Shown: positions 22,294-33,191 of the stretch, one piece after another
How the letters are laid out: each line of letters opens with the position of its first letter
Position numbering within the stretch: position 1 is the first letter of the stretch
Assembly (NCBI GenBank): GCA_022457155.1
Contig: JAJGOT010000122.1
Location: 988,501 to 1,052,500, forward strand
DNA: 64,000 bases
Source: Cladopsammia gracilis
Lineage: Eukaryota; Cnidaria; Anthozoa; Scleractinia; Dendrophylliidae
Direction of reading: 5' to 3'
Notes under the pieces: generated by a model
Told to the model about the DNA's origin: nothing
Databases searched by the model: none
The model's input: the letters and a program-made list of their open reading frames with translations, nothing else
Translations under genes and position numbers: made by a program

Positions 22294-23261
22294 TTCTTCA
22301 GCTACAACTTCTATGTTAGCATGGAAAGCGAGAGTGAGAGAACTAACTCATACTGAACAGTCTTTAAATACTGAGACCCCACCAATCAGAAATACCCAAG
22401 GGACAAGCCCAAGCGGCGTGTCCTGCAGTGAATTGAATCAACGATGAAACAAACTGCTAATGAACTGTGAACACCACATACCAGCAGAAAATATATTTTT
22501 AAATAACCTGCAAGATTGTGCAATTTTAAACATGATCATCTCATAAACATCATCGTGATTCAAGCCAGTTCTTTTGTCACAAGTTACAATGTGTATTGAG
22601 TAATTAATGTAAGCATTTTGTCACTCAGATGGGAATAACTGTCAAATCACAGTATCTGTTTTGATTTGTGTACATTTCCACAATTCTTGGAGTATTTTGG
22701 CAAGCTGTTCAAGGGGCAGGGTGGAATGCTCGCTTACCATTGTGAAAGTGGAGAAGGCCCTTTGGATGAGGTCTTTCCCTTGTGATTTCATTTTGCTAGC
22801 AGAGCTTCTAAATTTTTGCACCAATGAGACTGCTGCAGGTTGATTCACCTTCAAAGAAATCAAATGCAGTGACCAAAATGATTTCAGGGTCAGAACATTG
22901 CAGAACATTAACAAAAATATGCCTACTTTTTAATCAGGTTTCAATTTTGTCGGACACACCCTCCACTCACCTTTTGCAGAACTCAAAATGTTTTCAATAC
23001 AGTCAAAAAGTGATTTCCTACACCAACAAGGTACGACTATATCCTAAAAAGCCGATGTAAATAGAAATGCCTTTGACAGAAACTAAACATAAATGCCAGA
23101 AAGAAGAACCTAATTCCCGGAGATGGAATGTCAACTGACACCCAGGCAGCGCTTGATGGGAAAGCAAATGCTGATTCAAACAATATACTGTATTTGTATC
23201 CGAGCAAGTGATTAATACTTATAAAAAGAAAAACCAATACGCCAGGTAAAAGGTATCAAGT
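22294..23261. other. No supported gene
   Basis: Mostly AT-rich. A minus-strand frame at 22642-22914 has a plausible helical stretch but no recognised family. Confidence 0.3.
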
Positions 23262-23299
23262 GTTTACATACTGATGTACTTGTACATCAGTATGTAAAC
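23262..23299. repeat. Perfect palindrome, 18-bp arms with 2-nt loop
   Basis: GTTTACATACTGATGTAC at 23262-23279 is followed by TT and then its exact reverse complement at 23282-23299. It could extrude as a cruciform. Its right end touches the stop codon of the cysteine-rich minus-strand frame next door. Confidence 0.9.
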
Positions 23300-23649
23300 T
23301 AGCGGAATGTTTTGTGGGTGCACGTGTGTACGTGTGTGTTGCACACAGTAGCTTTGGTGCCACCACTGACAGCTCTCCAATATTCTTCATCCAATTGAGT
23401 TTGTTGGTTCAGCATGTGACAAGTTGATACAACACATCCTGTACGTCTTTGTTGTGACGACTCGTTTCTTCTGTGTTTAGGCCAGGCGCACTTTTGGCTA
23501 CGAATGGTACAATGACCATCTTTGCAAATGCAGCAATCGTGGCACATCTCGAAGAGGTACCTCAGTAGTCGATGCACCTCATCGCTTCTTTGTGCTGCGT
23601 CACCATGGAGGCAGCGAATGCAGCATATATCCTGTGGCTTTGTCCAGAT
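23299..23649 (-). CDS. Cysteine-rich exon of an unidentified gene
   Basis: An open frame starts just after an AG acceptor (23651-23650) with IWTKPQDICCIRCLHGD and continues through HRLLRYLFEMCHDCCICKDG and CTIRSQKCAWPKHRR to a stop at 23299. The CC-x-x-C and C-x-x-CC-x-C spacing suggests zinc binding, but no named finger fits. The sequence is uninterrupted. It may be a terminal exon of the same decayed or unannotated minus-strand gene as its neighbours. No function is assigned. Confidence 0.35.
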   Translation of the reverse strand: MWTKPQDICCIRCLHGDAAQRSDEVHRLLRYLFEMCHDCCICKDGHCTIRSQKCAWPKHRRNESSQQRRTGCVVSTCHMLNQQTQLDEEYWRAVSGGTKATVCNTHVHTCTHKTFR

Positions 23650-23993
23650 CTACATTGAATCAGCAGCACTCTCCAACTCCTATCCAAAGCAAAACAAATG
23701 GTAAATTTCAATTTGCCTCTCCGAGCTGTGGGATAGCTTTGCAGTAACAAAAATGTTCGGACAGAACTTTTTACTGTCCAGGCATTTTCGATTATACATG
23801 TGTAAGGTAAATAACGAAATCACAGCAACGTTAAGGGTTTTCAAAACAAGCAAAGCTTACGAAAACACAAAAGAATAAAGTAACAAATTAAAAGAGAAAT
23901 GTATGGGTGCATTCACTTTGTATTGTTGTGTTTGCCAGAGGTTGTTGTGTGCCACATTGTTGCATTCAAACTGAACAGTCTTCCCGAGTCTCA
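23650..23993. other. No gene seen; possible intron
   Basis: AT-rich sequence between two candidate minus-strand exons. Confidence 0.3.
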
Positions 23994-24214
23994 TTAATCT
24001 GCTACTGGTATTTCTTTTTTAATTTCCACATAGCTTAAATAACCCACCTTTGCTTTGAGTGGCTTATGCTTTTCAAAAGAGTACAGTTTCTCCTTCGCCT
24101 GTCTTTCCGGTAAAAAATCCTTTCTCACACTTTTTATGGCACAAGCTGCCAAGCCATAGTCGTCAGTAGCCAGCCCAACTGGCTCTGCAGTTTCGTCACC
24201 ATCAGAAGCCGATT
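23994..24214 (-). CDS. Candidate terminal exon, unidentified
   Basis: After an AG acceptor at 24216-24215 the frame reads SASDGDETAEPVG, then AACAIKSVRKDFLPERQAKE and KPLKAKVGYLSYVEIKKE before a stop. Charge pattern and an uninterrupted frame suggest real coding sequence, but the family is not recognised. Confidence 0.3.
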
Positions 24215-25455
24215 CTGACACAAAACAATACAAAAATTCCAAGTTGACGTTCTTGTGCAGAAGTTTAGGTGTGCTGGGGAAAGGGGGAGGGGAGAGTTGG
24301 AGGTGGCAGGAAGGATATATTTTGTTTGAACCAAATGGGCTTACTTGGCCTTTTTTGATAGGGTGCAAGAACTTACCTGTCATGCATCTTGGGTTTCTTT
24401 ACCCGCCCAGAGGAAGAACCACCCTTTTGTTACTTTCAGATAGGTTGGGTTGGGTTGGTTTTCCGGGCCCACTCTCTCCTTTGCGCTTCAGTCGCGATCT
24501 TCAGCACCAATCTTCATCACCACTAGTTCCAATCATATTCCATACTGAATTGAAAACAAGTGTTTCCAATACTTTCACTTGTTCTTCTGTCATGTCTACC
24601 TGTGATAAAGCTGTGGTGCTGTGTATATTGCCAATGCTTGTCAACACGGGGTGCAGTAAAGAATTGCTTGCCATGCTCCCTATTGTTGATTTTGGTGAAT
24701 TTATACATGAGAATCCCACACTACCTTGCGGTCTTGGCTTGTAGGCTGAAAACTTTTATGCGACAACGTTAATTGAAATAGCTGTATACAGTGGGACAAA
24801 GATGTTTCCCCTGAATGAAGGTGCCCCCGATTAGAGGTAACAGAAACAAAGATTAACACAGAGCTCTTGCGGAGTCCCATACTCATAGAACCTATACCCA
24901 ACCTTTTTCATGGTCATAGCTAGCAAAATGTTTTGCGGGTGTGCATCCGTGACGTGTGTCAGTCAGAGCATCGTGCAAGGCTAACTCACTCACATCAGCT
25001 CGGTAAACATTTCAAAGTTTTGCTGTGTTTAGCGGAGAAAACCATTTCAAATTGCAGTCGTTATTTCCCTGCATGTTTTTGCGGTTTGCTACTCAGGACA
25101 GGGATACTAATTAAGGGATACTCAGAAGCTGCTATAGTGGAAAAAGAAGAGCTTTCAGGGATAAAATCTTAACTTATTTTTAACACAGGGCCACTTTGGT
25201 CCACCTCATTTACATGTGTCGGAACGCTTTGTAGAACGAGACATTGTAATATTTCAATGAATATTAAAATAAGTGATTTCATAACAACAATTCGCGAAAA
25301 CTTTCGGATATTCGTCAGTAATTCAACACAAAGTTTAAATTTAAAAATAATGGTATTCCTAATGATAACCAAGATTGAGCTGTTTCTTACCAAGCTGAAA
25401 TGGAGTGTGCCTCGTTGACAACTAAACATATGGTTTTAGTTCCAAGCTTACCATC
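24215..25455. other. No supported gene
   Basis: Several short frames overlap on both strands without a recognisable domain. A segment near 24918-24985 resembles 23296-23360 (ATGTTTTGYGGGTG with CGTGTGT runs), suggesting a small dispersed repeat. Confidence 0.3.
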
Positions 25456-25710
25456 TTACAGTTCTTTCGACCAAAGTGGAGAACACCAACTCTTGGGACT
25501 TCCATAGATGATGTTGACATGGGCACTAGCGCATAGTTCATTCTCAGCTGCTTCTTCCCCTACACCAATAGCAAATGCTTTGAGTCCCAAATGTGTCATC
25601 TCCTCAACTTGATCCTTTCTGATATAATACATGGCCCTGTATCTATAAAATGTTGTCACATTTTTTTTAGTCAAATCTAGAAGAGAGGGCACAACTGAAA
25701 TCACCAGCAT
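25456..25710 (-). pseudogene. RecQ-like helicase exon fragment (tentative)
   Basis: The frame includes IRKDQVEEMTHLGLKAFAIG and later HVNIIYGSPKSW, which resemble the region after motif Ia of RecQ/DEAD-box helicases (DQVxxL, then GSPE-like). It lacks Walker A and DEAH boxes in the fragment. A GTAAGC donor follows at the 3' side. The upstream half contains sequence unlike the family, so intron sequence or decay is likely. Confidence 0.35.
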
Positions 25711-26376
25711 TTATCAGACTCTTTTGGGGGAAGCTTTGAAATTGCTGATTAAGTTTTGCAATTGCATGCATGATTTGGAAATTGCATAATTCATTGCGAG
25801 TTATACTTACAACGGAAGTCATAATTCCTTGGGACACTTGATCAAACGTATCTCGACCTCCCTCCCCCTTGTTCAAAGTTGAAAAAACCGGCGATTTTTG
25901 CGTAAAAAACAAGAACTTTTAGGTCTTTCAACCTTGGTAAGGGGGAGGGGGTATCGGAGAGGTGCAGTGTCCCGAACATTTTGTCTGGGGTTGTGTATAA
26001 ACAATAGTGTGAGAATGTCACGCCAGCGACCTTACACTCATGAAAATTTCTGTAAGTTGTTGGTTACGTTTTGGCGATAATAGGGTGGAGATTCTGTTCA
26101 AATTTGTGTTTTTCAGGCTGAGTTAAGACCACAAATACCAGAAATTGTAGCTAAATAAACATTGAGATTGACATTGAGGATGAATGTTGACAGTTTGTTT
26201 ACTTTTTAAGTGTTTTGTAGACGTGTTGTCGGTCGAGAATTTGAGTGCTGTTTTATTGCCGAGGTAGAAAGTTTTTTGTTGCACTAAGGCCAATATTGTC
26301 AATGTCACATGTCCATTTCAGTCATTGCGTTCTAATAATTGTAACGGTCACATTTGCAATTGTTTTGGGAGGAAAC
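25711..26376. other. No gene seen; upstream of the Rep-like gene
   Basis: AT-rich non-coding sequence that would include any promoter of the Rep-like gene. No clear inverted repeat or nonanucleotide origin was recognised. Confidence 0.35.
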
Positions 26377-27594
26377 ATGGAAGAGAACAGTGTTCTCAAT
26401 AGACGGCAAATGAGAAGTGTTTACCTAATTACCTACAGTCAAGCGGATGCAGAGCGTGTTCCTTCTCGTGATTCATTTGCTGTGATTGTACTAGATTCCT
26501 TTGAAAGCGCTGATTGTAATTGTCGGAGTCAAGTCACCCAATGGATTTGTAGCAAAGAATATCATAAGGATGGTGGAAAACATTACTACATGGTAGTAAA
26601 ATTGGTCCGTACACGCCGATGGCTTCAGGTGCGCAATTACGCGGACAACAAGCATCATGTGAAGCTGAACTTTTCGAGTACGCACGCGAATTACTATTCC
26701 GCCTGGAAGTACGTAACTAAAGAGGATAAAGATTATTTACAATCTGAAGGTCATCCGGATTTACGAAATGCACCACCACAAACACAAGAAGCGAGCGAAG
26801 GACGCAAAGGTAATTCTAAAAAGAATGGTGCGAAAAATCTTAAGCGAAAAAGGAAGCAGCGCTTGACAAAGGTATCCATACTCGAATGGAACTCCTTGCT
26901 CTAGCTAATTTGCAGAAGGCCGAAGGGAAAACCGATTTGGCGGAATTTATTGCAAATCGAGGTTATAAGGGCGTAGACGAAGCTATAAGGATTGGTTGGG
27001 ACATCGAGAGAGCACCGGCTACACTTAAGAGGGACAAAAAAACACGCATAGAGGTTCTGAACACTGTGTTGGGTGAAGAATGCGCTCCTGGTTGTGACAA
27101 GCGATGGCTGAGCATTGCACAGGATATACTGAAACGGAATTCCATTGCTGAACGTGAAGGCGGTGAGATGTCTAATAACAAGAGGCCGGGGAAAATACAG
27201 GAACCTACTTCTTGTTGGTCCCGCTGATTGTGGTAAAACATTTTTACTCAATCCTCTGAACGGTATTTTTAATACCTTCACTAACCTGGCAACAGCCAGT
27301 TTTGCATGGGTCGGAGCGCAAAACTGTGAAGTCATTTTTTTGAACGATTTTCGCTGGTCAGAGAAAATAATCCCGTGGCATGATTTATTATTGCTCCTTG
27401 AGGGACAAACAGTACATCTGCCAGCCCCGAAATCCCATTACGCGCAAGATATAGAGTTTCAAAGAGATTCGCCTATTTTCTGCACTTCTAAAGAAGAGAT
27501 AGTGTATGCTCGGGGAGGGGTTGTGGACACACGCGAATGTGGCATGATGCGTTTTCGTTGGCATATTTTTCATTTTCATGCACAGATTCCATGA
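26377..27594 (+). pseudogene. Rep-like replication initiator (HUH endonuclease + SF3 helicase), endogenous, frameshifted
   Basis: I choose ATG 26377 (MEENSVLNRRQMRS). The N-terminal part has rolling-circle Rep motifs: motif I-like YLITYSQAD, motif II-like GGKHYYMVVKL with the metal-binding histidine, and motif III AWKYVTKED with the catalytic tyrosine and lysine. The C-terminal part is an SF3 helicase with Walker A GPADCGKT, Walker B VIFLNDFRW and a sensor region SPIFCTS. The frame changes between 26860 and 26885 and again between 27135 and 27165, so the protein is interrupted. Such Reps nick an origin and start rolling-circle replication in CRESS-DNA viruses and some plasmids and transposons. 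No capsid gene is seen nearby. It is probably an endogenised viral or mobile Rep. Confidence 0.75.
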
Positions 27595-27724
27595 GCAGAG
27601 CAGGTAGAAATTGTACCGTGTTCTCGATGTTTTGCAGAGTTTATAATTAGGCCCGGAGGAAATTATTGCGAACAATAATGATCCAAACTGCTGAGAAATT
27701 GGTTGTGTTTATGGAACAGATGAC

Positions 27725-27750
27725 ATCGGTTCACCATATCGGTTCACCAT
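27725..27750 (+). repeat. Tandem 13-mer, iteron-like
   Basis: ATCGGTTCACCAT occurs twice back to back, with a further GGTTCACCAT near 27953 and inverted ATGGTGAATC near 28099. It lies 130 bp downstream of the Rep-like gene. Rep proteins bind short iterated repeats, so this could be a relic origin, though no stem-loop with a nick site was found. Confidence 0.45.
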
Positions 27751-28517
27751 TTTAGAGCAGAAATACTGAATGTGAACAATCTTAGACTGCGCAAATTTGT
27801 TTTATTGTGATTTTATATTATCCACAGATACTGATTTCCATTAGAACTGAGCGAGAGCAGCAAAAGTGCTAGTGTAGTAAGGCTATAAAAAGGTGAATCG
27901 TGTAATAATAAATAAAGTTAAGTTAAAAGTTGATTTAATATATAACAAGACGGTTCACCATTTGGAACACTCAGTATTTGACTAGAACGCGACAAATAGC
28001 TACTGAACTGAAATAAACACTAACTGTATGTTCCAAAGTATTGTCAGAAAGAGAGTGTACTCGTATTCCGATTACGCGTTTGTTTAAATCGGCCTTGCAA
28101 ATGGTGAATCGTGAACATTAGCGCTTTCGTAGCGTCGCTAAGACTGCAGCCCTTCATTGGAGGTCATTTCAATTTCATGATAAAAGCCAAACAAAAGTGG
28201 GCTTTCACGTGGAGACTGAGATTGTTACAAGTTTATAAATGGTTGGGTTGTTTGGCCAAATATTTTCTGATTTTACACGAAGGAAACGGGTTTCTGACCA
28301 GTGAGCATGACTGACTTTCGTGTTACTTTAGAAGTTCGGCAAATCCACATTATAAAAATAAACAAGAACACAAGTTAATTAGTATTCATGTCTGTACTTT
28401 ATTGACATAATTCAAGTATTCCAAATAAAATTCGCTTGCACTCAAATATTCAGTGTAACAATGATTTTCTTTCTGTATTCCCTGTTTCAAATGATTTTTG
28501 AAACCATAAAAAGAGAA
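27751..28517. other. No gene seen
   Basis: AT-rich, with dispersed GGTTCACC-type words noted above. It includes the 3' flank of the Tc1/mariner copy. Confidence 0.35.
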
Positions 28518-29532
28518 TTAATATCGCAAGCGACATCCACGGTTGGCAATTACATCGGTTAGCCGCCGGTCCATAGAGGCAATTAATTGATTTATCGTTT
28601 CAACGGGGATTGCTTGAATTGTTCTTATGGCTCTCTCTTGAAACTCTTGGAACGATTCTTTCGTAATTCGGTGTAGTTTCGCATCTTCTTTCAGCATGTT
28701 ATTGGCAATATGAAATACGTTTTCAATACAATGAATATCAGGCGAACGCACTGGCACGTTAATAAGTCGACACTGCACGCATAACATGGCGCTTTTGGCA
28801 GCTGCTGAATTCTGTGATGGATCACCATCTTGCATAAAAATGCGTTGATCCCCTTTATCTGCTTCTTGAAACATACGCAAAAAGTTTCTGTCTATAAAAT
28901 CGGCAAAGTAATCCCCACACATTCTCTCGTACGGCTCACACGCTATCACCCCTTTTCCATAAGTGATAGCAACCATCAACTTGACCACTCGCCCGCCAGT
29001 ACCCTCTTTGCGGCCCTTTGAAGTTTATCCTACTTGAAGCCCCTCAGATTTTTTTCACCATACTCTCCCCTTTGGAGCACAGGCTTGCTTGAATGGATTT
29101 GTTTTGTGCACAAACGATGTTCCATCCAAATAAAAGGAGATATTGTCTGTCCAAAACGTTTTGGGATAATTTCTTTTGTAATATTTTGCGAAAGCGACTC
29201 TCTTTTTAAGGTCTTGTCTTTTCAAAAGGCCCTTTTTCCTGGCTTGTAGTGAAATTTCCTTCTTCATCGCGCAGTCTTGCCATACACCTGAGCAATAAAC
29301 GCCCCTGTTTGTCTGTCAGTTTTCTTGGTCTTCCCCGCCTTGACGTTGCTGTCTTGATTTTGGAGGCCGATTTTTCCTCGACTCGAGTTTCTTTGCTTAT
29401 TCTGCAAACACTTCCACGTGAAACATTACAAAGTTCCGCGGTTTTGTGAACTGACATTCCCTTTATATGCCTCAAATAATACACGCGAGCACGTATGTAG
29501 ACTGCAAAGGGGACAACAGTGTATACAGACAT
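28518..29532 (-). pseudogene. Tc1/mariner-type transposase (DDE), three frames
   Basis: The N-terminal frame (29532-29206) has a helix-turn-helix region (HKTAELCNVSRGSVCRI) and the GRPRKLTDKQ linker typical of Tc1-like DNA-binding domains. The middle frame (29267-29055) carries the first catalytic aspartate in ISFYLDGTSF. The third frame (28988-28518) carries the second aspartate in FMQDGDPSQNS and the acidic third position in SPDIHCIENVFHIAN. The element would move by cut-and-paste into TA sites. Frameshifts near 29230 and 29000 inactivate it. I could not identify convincing terminal inverted repeats. Confidence 0.8.
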
Positions 29533-29869
29533 TATATAGATATGTTTTTAATTCAATGTCTTTATTTGGGCAAGTCTTGTAGTGATAAAAAAATTATTGT
29601 TCCGTGCAAATTTTTAGATAAAAATATTTGATCCTCCACTGGAAAACTGAACGCACCTGCATGGCACACTTGCCTGTTAAAACAAAAGAAGCATGCCTCA
29701 ACATGATAGCTGCCTGCAAGTCACGTTCTTCATTAGTGTCAAACCCATTGTTTTCTGTTGCACACTAAAGACAAAGGAGTGTGTTAAGATCTTTGTGTGC
29801 GATTTGCACATATTAACACGATGACTGTGTCAATTTGATTGCACTTTTCAAAAGGTGAGACAGAGTTTT
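29533..29869. other. No gene seen
   Basis: 5' flank of the transposase and short AT-rich sequence before a MITE. Confidence 0.35.
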
Positions 29870-30014
29870 AGCCTGGTTTCCATATGATCACAACAGCCGT
29901 TGCAATCATAATTTAATGGAAACCACTCTTGCGATCATTTGGAAATCACTCTTGTGATCAATCGTTCTAACTGCGATCGTTGCGAGCACATTTAAATCAC
30001 ATGGAAACCAGGCT
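29870..30014. mobile_element. 145-bp MITE with AGCCTGGTTTCCAT ends
   Basis: The left end AGCCTGGTTTCCATATGATC is matched by the reverse complement at the right end, with 14 perfect terminal bases and 18 of 20 overall. The interior repeats GTGATC/GCGATC words. No ORF fits in it. No clear target-site duplication was identified, so the superfamily is unknown. Confidence 0.7.
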
Positions 30015-31100
30015 GCAGAAATTTTGTCTTACCAGAGAGAAGAAAGACATGTTGTGTCACAGATGAGCACAAGTTAGCTCGTTTATTCCGATATTTGATA
30101 CCCGAAATATATTGTTGTGTATCACTTTGGTTGTGAAGAGTGTGTACGGGGGTCTCTGAAGTAAATATTCCAGTGTTTTGAACTTGCAATTTTATGACGC
30201 ACGTGAAGTGAGCTGCTTTATTTTACATGAATTCTGCTTCTATCTCTTGACTATTACTTTAAAATTCAATCTTTCATTTGAAGTTCTTCAAGTCGAGAAT
30301 TCTGTTCTTATTTGAGTTTGAACATTCACTCATTCATTCGCAAAGCTTGAAACACAAAGCTAATCAAGCAATGAAATTTTTTGGAACCAAGGATCGCTTG
30401 ATTGAAACAACAAACTCCTTGTTGATTTTGAACTATTTCTAATTCTAATTTTTTCTCGGCCTGATGGTATCGGGATAAACGCCAATCAGGATGAGTGTGT
30501 ATATATCACCTGATTTGCTTCTCTACACCATCTTGCGGAAAAACCTTGGCAATCGCAATGCCGTTTTGAGCCTAATTGTACTAAACATGCCTTTTTTCCA
30601 ACTTCATAATGCTCCCTAATTTTCCTTGTAGTGGACCTTCGCTATCAAAAGAAACTTAAGTTCTACTTTTCCCGCTTAACGTTTTGCAATGTACGAGGTC
30701 GGCAAAATTACTACAGGATCGATGAAATTGCTCTATGACAGTTAATCTTTGACTTTGGTAACCATTTTGTTTAATTGTCCATTTTTCAAAGATGATTTGT
30801 TACAAATATCCCAAGAGCCTTTTATCAAAAATTTTATACTTTATTGAAACCAATTAGCTTGTGTTTTAACATGACAGGAATTAATTCTGATGAGAGGAAG
30901 CAACTTATCTACAACAACATGGACTATAAAACAACTATCCTTTTTGTCATTAATTATCTACTTTATAAAGTCGTCCTTGTTAAATTTACAACTGATGAAC
31001 TCTTGTTTTTACATTACAATAACATTAATAATCCGCATGCGACCAAGCATCTTAACAATCTTATACATGCAACACGTTTCAGTTTCAAGAAAAAGGTATG
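30015..31100. other. No gene seen
   Basis: AT-rich non-coding sequence. Short open frames around 30844-31116 show no domain. Confidence 0.35.
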
Positions 31101-31262
31101 TTTCTTAAGCCTTTGAGTCAGAGTTCTCCTCTTTCTTCTGTACTTCGTATCGAAAGCCTTTTGACTCCAACAGGTTCCCTTTGCGATTTTGTCCTCACTA
31201 AAGAGAACATCGACACAGGTAAGTGCAGTCATAGATAAATCTGTCCCAAGGTCAATAATCAT
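31101..31262 (-). pseudogene. BEN-domain-like exon, copy 1 (tentative)
   Basis: The minus-strand frame reads GMIIDLGTDLSMTALTCVDV, then LFSEDKIAKGT and RRKRRTLTQRLKK. A helical LxxxLFSEDxLAKG pattern near the start of a BEN domain is suggestive, and the fragment then diverges. A TGA lies just upstream in the same frame, and a Q-rich stretch precedes it. The whole exon is duplicated in the adjacent copy. The assignment is weak. Confidence 0.3.
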
Positions 31263-31761
31263 TCCAACTTTGCATCACTGTTTAACTGTGGGACCATGAT
31301 GAGTTAATATCTGAGGGATGCTGTTCTGATCCACAGACACCATGGGTTGTCTTGGTAGGGTCATTTGGTAACGGTAAACTGATGACAGGTCTTTGTAGTT
31401 ATTCGCACGAACAGGGGGGCTGAATCCGGAGAGGCTAGTTGACTGTGCTGGCTGATTGCTGAGGGCTGAGATTGGGGTTGTTGCAGAAACTTCTTATGAC
31501 AGCTGCAAGCACAGGATCCATTGCTGTATATGGCAGCTGAGCCTTTAATAAACACTATTGTAAGGTGCATTCAGAATAGATTATTGGGAGTTCCACTGTA
31601 AGGTTACTGCAGACTAGGAGAGTCAAATTCAGTGTGGGCGAGTCAAGTTTAGTGTGTACCTTCAGAGGTGTCTCCAATCTAACGATAAAGGGAACACATG
31701 CTTTTTTTTACACTGCCACCAATCATACATTTGACCTTTGATAACAGAAACTGTTCAACTG
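31101..31761. repeat. 661-bp tandem duplication, copy 1
   Basis: This begins TTTCTTAAGCCTTTGAGTC and ends AACTGTTCAACTG. Copy 2 follows immediately with the same order and very high identity. The minus strand carries a BEN-like exon at its left end. Confidence 0.9.
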
Positions 31762-31923
31762 TTTCTTAAGCCTTTGAGTCGGAGTTCTCCTCTTTCCTCT
31801 GTACTTCGTATTGAAAGCCTTTTGACTCCAACAGGTTCCCTTTGCCATTTTGTCCTCACTGAAGAGAACATCGACACAGGTAAGTGCAGTTATAGATAAA
31901 TCTGTCCCAAGGTCAATAATCAT
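31762..31923 (-). pseudogene. BEN-domain-like exon, copy 2 (tentative)
   Basis: Duplicate of the preceding exon (DLGTDLSITALTCVDVLFSE) with a few substitutions and the same upstream TGA. Shared stops show the sequence was already non-coding, or spliced here, before duplication. Confidence 0.3.
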
Positions 31924-32426
31924 TCCAACCTTGCATCACTGTTTAACTGTGGGACCATGATGAGTTAATATCTGAGGGATGCTGTTCTGATCCACAGACA
32001 CCATGGGTTGTCTTGGTAGGGTCATTTGGTAACGGTAAACTGATGACAGGTCTTTGTAGTTATTCGCACGAACAGGGGGCTGAATCGGGAGAGGCTAGTT
32101 GACTGTGCTGGCTGATTGCTGAGGAGGGCTGAGATTGGGGTTGTTGCAGAAACTTCTTATGACAGCTGCAAGCACAGGATCCATTGCTGTATCATGGCAG
32201 CTGAACCTTTAATAAACACTATTGTAAGGTGCATTCAGAATGGATTATTGGGAGTTCCACTGTAAGGTTACTGCAGACTAGGAGAGTCAAATTCAGTGTG
32301 GGCGAGTCACGTTTACTGTGTACCTTCAGAGGTGTCTCCAATCTAACGATAAAAGGAACACATGTTTTTTTTTTACACTGCCACCAATCATACATTTGAC
32401 CTTTGATAACAGAAACTGTTCAACTG
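31762..32426. repeat. 661-bp tandem duplication, copy 2
   Basis: Head-to-tail copy of 31101-31761, differing by scattered substitutions and small indels (for example the T run near 32365). High identity suggests a recent duplication or an assembly artefact. Confidence 0.9.
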
Positions 32427-32820
32427 TTGATTGTGTTTTGAACTTGGGAGTTGAAAATAGGAAATCACAGCAAATGCACTTCGGTACCATACACTTGGCA
32501 AACCAAGAATGAGAATGGCTCAGTATAGTCATGCAAATCTCAGCTAAACATCAGTCTTGTTTTCAGCAAAAATCGAGGAAAACAAAAGAAACCATTCTGG
32601 AAATATAACGCCAATACTATCTGCTAAATTAATTTCAGGCACCCACATGCAAATGTTTTTTTGTTTTACTGATATAGCATTTTAATTACCAATATAAAAT
32701 TCCATTAATTTTTGTAAAGGAAAAGCACGCTTTTACCTCGAATAGCGTATGGCGTGTTTCACAACAGTGACAAAGCACAATTCAATTGTACGGTTTACGT
32801 TTTCACAAAAAAGTAAACAG
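32427..32820. other. No gene seen
   Basis: AT-rich sequence without recognisable features. Confidence 0.35.
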
Positions 32821-32842
32821 TAAAATGTCAATTGACATTTTA
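32821..32842. repeat. Perfect 22-bp palindrome
   Basis: TAAAATGTCAA is followed directly by its reverse complement TTGACATTTTA. Small, possibly incidental in AT-rich DNA. Confidence 0.8.
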
Positions 32843-33191
32843 CAGTTTTTACTTTTTCCATCTTTTCTTCCTTGTCTCCTCCTCTTCAAGAGGCCGTTTT
32901 AATGTCGAAAGCATGATAAGCAGAGTGACAACTTGGTCCTCACCGGGTGGTAGGCATAACAAAAATGACAGGTCGACAAAATTGAACGTTCCCTTCCATT
33001 TTTATTTACATTTTTAAAGTTTACATTCCAGCAAATGATATACAAAGTAACAGTTGAAACTATTATTACAGCATAAAATTAAACACTTATAACTTAATAA
33101 CTAAAATAATAACTAAACACTTTTTACTCTACGGTCTATAAAAAAACACACACAAAAAAATAAACAATGTACAAAGGCTAAAGGAAAATTT

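Noticed and set aside
28380..29640. Terminal inverted repeats of the Tc1/mariner copy
   Set aside because: Only weak similarity (AAAATYATTGTT words) between the flanks; not enough to define ends.
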